A stretch of 56,136 nt of DNA, taken from the NCBI GenBank assembly GCA_024278595.1, contig JAJRSW010000004.1:1-56136 (forward strand), written 5' to 3'. The notes below the pieces were generated by a model. The model saw nothing but the letters and a program-made list of their open reading frames with translations, was not told the origin of the DNA and ran no database searches. The position numbers and the translations under genes are program-made. Below are positions 53,829 through 56,136 of this stretch, in pieces. The DNA comes from Fidelibacterota bacterium. GTDB taxonomy: Bacteria > Fidelibacterota > UBA8477 > JABMPR01. Position 1 is the stretch's first letter, and every line of letters begins with the position of its first letter.

Positions 53829-54541
53829 TCCTGGATGTGATTACCACCTTCCCGGATACGGTGAAAGCCTTTCGGGAAATGGGGATCGTCGGCAGGGCCT
53901 TTAATACTGGTCTGGCCGAACTCAAATGCTGGGATATTCGCGACTTTGCCGATGACACTTACAAGCACATTGATGATGTGCCCTACGGTGGCGGACCCGG
54001 GATGATCATCAAACCGGACCCGCTGTTCAGAGCCTTTGAGGCCGTTGAAGCTTTCCGGAAAAATGCTGGTCATCGTATCTTTCTGACCCCTCAGGGTCAG
54101 CCTTTTCAGCAAAACGATGCTGAAAGACTGATCGATCACTCCCATATCGTCCTGCTGTGCGGGCGCTACAAAGGGATTGATGAACGAGTCCGGGATGAAC
54201 TCATCGATGAAGAGATCAGTCTGGGAGATTTTGTACTTTCTGGAGGCGAGATTGCAGCATTTGCGGTCATTGATGCCATGGTTCGTTTACTGCCTGGTGC
54301 TGTCAATGATGAAGGTTCTACAAAATCGGACACTTTTCCTGTAGGATTATTGGATGCACCGTATTATACCCGCCCCGCTGAGTACCGGGGAAATAAAGTA
54401 CCCGATGTGTTGCTCTCTGGGCATCACGCCGAGATTGATAAATGGAGAGAACAACAACGTCAGGAGCGGACTAAAAATAAACGCCCTGATCTGTTTGAGA
54501 GATATATGAGAGGACTGGAGGAAAGTAATGGACCGAGTTAA
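53825..54541 (+). CDS. trmD: tRNA (guanine-N1)-methyltransferase TrmD
   Basis: 238-residue SPOUT methyltransferase forming m1G37 in tRNA. The start is GTG at 53825, with GGAGG before it, overlapping rimM. Deep-trefoil-knot motifs are [22 protein letters not shown] and the SAM loop region, then [28 protein letters not shown] and the closing [12 protein letters not shown] are diagnostic. The end overlaps rplS by 14 bases. Confidence 0.97.
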   Translation: MILDVITTFPDTVKAFREMGIVGRAFNTGLAELKCWDIRDFADDTYKHIDDVPYGGGPGMIIKPDPLFRAFEAVEAFRKNAGHRIFLTPQGQPFQQNDAERLIDHSHIVLLCGRYKGIDERVRDELIDEEISLGDFVLSGGEIAAFAVIDAMVRLLPGAVNDEGSTKSDTFPVGLLDAPYYTRPAEYRGNKVPDVLLSGHHAEIDKWREQQRQERTKNKRPDLFERYMRGLEESNGPS

Positions 54542-54875
54542 TAACCTGGTAGCCGGGTATCTGAAAACGGATCGACCCGATTTCAAACCAGGTGATACTG
54601 TTGCAGTAGATGTGAAAGTTGTTGAAGGCGATAAAGAACGAATTCAGGTCTTTGAAGGCAATGTGATCGCGCGTACCGGTAAAGGTATCAATGCCACTTT
54701 TACGGTAAGAAAAATTTCAAATGGTGTGGGGGTTGAGCGGATCTTCCCGCTACACTCCCCAACCGTTGATGGTATTAAAGTACTGCGTCGTGGAAAAGTA
54801 CGTCGCGCCAAGCTTTATTATCTCCGCAAACTACGCGGTAAAAAGGCCAGGATCAAAGAGCTCAGAACTTTCTAA
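54528..54875 (+). CDS. rplS: 50S ribosomal protein L19
   Basis: 115 residues, full length. Motifs are [20 protein letters not shown] (as [13 protein letters not shown]), [25 protein letters not shown] and the basic [14 protein letters not shown]. The ATG at 54528 has GGAGG upstream, within the trmD end. It is the last gene of the cluster and is followed by a terminator. Confidence 0.97.
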   Translation: MDRVNNLVAGYLKTDRPDFKPGDTVAVDVKVVEGDKERIQVFEGNVIARTGKGINATFTVRKISNGVGVERIFPLHSPTVDGIKVLRRGKVRRAKLYYLRKLRGKKARIKELRTF

Positions 54876-54911
54876 GAACCTGTCTTACCGGATCATCGCG
54901 ATCCAAACTTT

Positions 54912-54942
54912 AAAAGGCCATCCAGAGCGGGTGGTCTTTTTT
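54912..54942 (+). terminator. Rho-independent terminator of the ffh-rplS cluster
   Basis: AAAAGGCCATCC (54912-54923) pairs with GGGTGGTCTTTT (54929-54940), with two G-T pairs, followed by TT; 37 bases past the rplS stop. Confidence 0.8.
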
Positions 54943-55172
54943 ATTGGGTGGGTTTCCTTGGTCCATAGTCTGTGCCTCTCAGTTGTATGGCGTAGCGTGC
55001 TACGCCCCCCACACGAGTAGGGTAAAAGCTTTCATTAAAATTAGAACCCGCCCAAGCTTCCAACTACGCTTGTCATGCTTCGAGAGCCTCAGCAAGACGC
55101 ATCCCAACATCCAACTTCCAAACCCCCAACTTTCATATAGCATTTCCCCCTCTCTTCCATTAAGGTGCCTCC

Positions 55173-55937
55173 ATGTTAGAGAATCTGACCCCGCTCAACC
55201 TCGCTGCAGTTCTACTCATTGGTGCCTCGGCCGGGTTTCTCAATGTCCTGGCTGGCGGTGGCTCATTTCTAACCCTGCCGCTCCTGATCTTTTTAGGTCT
55301 GCCACCCAACCTGGCCAACGGCACGAATCGGCTGGCCATTCTCATGCAGAACACCTTTGCCGTCGGGCGTTTCGCAAAAAAGAAAATCAATCCGGGTACT
55401 TTTGGGATCAAAGCAGCCTTATACACCGTACCCGGTGGTCTCATCGGTGCCTGGTTGGCCACTCAGGTCAGTAATGATCAGTTCAAGGTCAGCCTGGCGC
55501 TGGTCATGATCATTATGTCGCTCTTTACCCTCTTTTCAACCAACCGCGAGAACCAAGATCCCATCGATCCGGAATCCTATACCGGTACCTGGCTGGGGCC
55601 GGGTTTTGCCTACTTCCTGGTTGGTATCTACGGCGGCTATATCCAGGCAGGTGTCGGGTTCCTGGTTCTTACCGTTTTACTGTGGCAAAATATAAATCTG
55701 GTCCATGGAAATGCAGTCAAGTTGACCATAATTATTTTCTTCACCAGTATCGCACTGGTCATTTTTGCCTGGAACGGGCAGGTCAACTGGGGGATGGGAC
55801 TCATACTGGGCCTGGGTAATATGCTGGGTGCCTGGTTGGGGACTCAGGTGGCGATTAAAAAAGGTCATAAATTTATCAAGCAGGTGGTTACGGTTGCAGT
55901 CATCGGATTTGCGATTAAACTATTGATTGATTTGTAA
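55173..55937 (+). CDS. TauE/SafE-family sulfite/anion exporter
   Basis: 254-residue membrane protein with about eight helices in two related halves. The first half has the family pattern AGFLNVLAGGGSFLTLPLL and NGTNRLAIL; the second has GGYIQAGVGFLVLTVLL, GNAVKLTIIIFF and GAWLGTQVAIKKG. The family exports sulfite, sulfoacetate or related organosulfur anions. No sulfur genes are adjacent, so the substrate is open. The gene is flanked by a terminator upstream and repeats downstream; its ribosome site (AAGGTG) is moderate. Confidence 0.9.
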   Translation: MLENLTPLNLAAVLLIGASAGFLNVLAGGGSFLTLPLLIFLGLPPNLANGTNRLAILMQNTFAVGRFAKKKINPGTFGIKAALYTVPGGLIGAWLATQVSNDQFKVSLALVMIIMSLFTLFSTNRENQDPIDPESYTGTWLGPGFAYFLVGIYGGYIQAGVGFLVLTVLLWQNINLVHGNAVKLTIIIFFTSIALVIFAWNGQVNWGMGLILGLGNMLGAWLGTQVAIKKGHKFIKQVVTVAVIGFAIKLLIDL

Positions 55938-55994
55938 CAGAGCTTTAACCACGGATTATACTGATTGCACAGATTATTTCTTTTACATAAAATT

Positions 55995-56136
55995 GACGCC
56001 CCCGCAGAAAGTCCCTCTCGCACAGGCCGCAGAGCGTTGCATTGAGTCCTTCGACTGAGCTCAGGGACCACCCTTCGGCTGAGCTCAGGGACCACCCTTC
56101 GGCTGAGCTCAGGGACCACCCTTCGGCTGAGCTCAG
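55995..56136 (+). mobile_element. MITE family A, copy 3 (right end outside window), with 24-bp tandem array
   Basis: The left end GACGCCCCCGCAGAAAG at 55995 matches copies 1 and 2, as do GTCCCTCTCGCA and GAGCGTTGCATTGAGTCC. From 56048 the 24-bp unit CCTTCGGCTGAGCTCAGGG-ACCAC repeats three times in full and once in part before the window ends. The flanking DNA (55947-55980, CCACGGATTATACTGATTG) resembles another common intergenic repeat, so this copy may also be nested. Confidence 0.7.

Noticed and set aside
55865-56119. Minus-strand frame with repeated VPELSRR units
   Set aside because: It is the accidental translation of the 24-bp tandem DNA repeat inside the MITE, with no ribosome site; such frames are often mis-annotated as proteins.

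Overview
The window reads as chromosomal DNA of a Gram-negative bacterium of the FCB superphylum. My best guess is Candidatus Marinimicrobia (Neomarinimicrobiota) or a close relative such as Calditrichota. The reasons are a secreted amylase ending in a Por/type IX secretion sorting domain, a complete Na+-NQR operon, OmpA and beta-barrel outer-membrane proteins, lipoproteins with clear lipoboxes, and moderate GC. The phylum is inferred from gene style only; there is no rRNA here to confirm it.

Layout. 1-4.7 kb: a secreted GH13 amylase (5' end cut off by the window) followed by a debranching-type lipoprotein with a glucodextranase-like tail. 4.8-7.0 kb: a small metal-handling group (half-size UPF0016 transporter, CopZ-like HMA protein, DUF6122 membrane protein, double heavy-metal-binding lipoprotein) and one unknown membrane protein. 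7.3-9.1 kb: two Opp/Dpp ATPases on the minus strand; the second has lost a normal start. 10.0-11.6 kb: a TPR protein. 12.3-14.4 kb: tRNA-Lys, a free-standing E2-type acyltransferase, and a DoxX/MauE-like plus rhodanese pair. 14.7-20.0 kb: hflKC, hslVU and argF. 20.2-27.7 kb (minus strand): a fibronectin type III lipoprotein, a lysine 2,3-aminomutase-like radical SAM enzyme, an ETF:quinone oxidoreductase-like iron-sulfur protein with a flavin reductase, an EVE protein and pgi. 29.8-42.3 kb: a five-gene surface locus. 42.6-50.7 kb: an M28 peptidase, apbE and nqrABCDEF. 51.1-54.9 kb: ffh-rpsP-khpA-rimM-trmD-rplS. 55.2-55.9 kb: a TauE-type transporter.

The most interesting coding locus is the 12.5 kb surface cluster. 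It encodes a small basic protein, two secreted DUF11 proteins, a 2246-residue protein with about nine DUF11 modules, four carboxypeptidase-regulatory/SdrD-B-like modules and two OmpA domains, and a 1031-residue outer-membrane barrel whose start overlaps the giant gene. The arrangement suggests an anchored surface fibre or layer with its own outer-membrane partner. I cannot assign it to a characterised system.

The intergenic DNA is unusually rich in small dispersed repeats. One family is a non-autonomous transposable element (MITE) with GACGC-type inverted ends and a 6-bp target duplication. Two complete copies are nested inside members of two other repeat families, and removing the element plus one 6-bp copy restores a sequence that aligns with an uninterrupted member elsewhere in the window. 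Other families are a 108-bp dyad element (two copies), a 176-bp inverted-end element (three copies), 28-bp GTAGAGAC palindromes (three copies), a CCACAAAG inverted repeat (two), and a 24-bp tandem unit carried inside the MITE. No transposase, CRISPR array, rRNA or prophage gene was seen.
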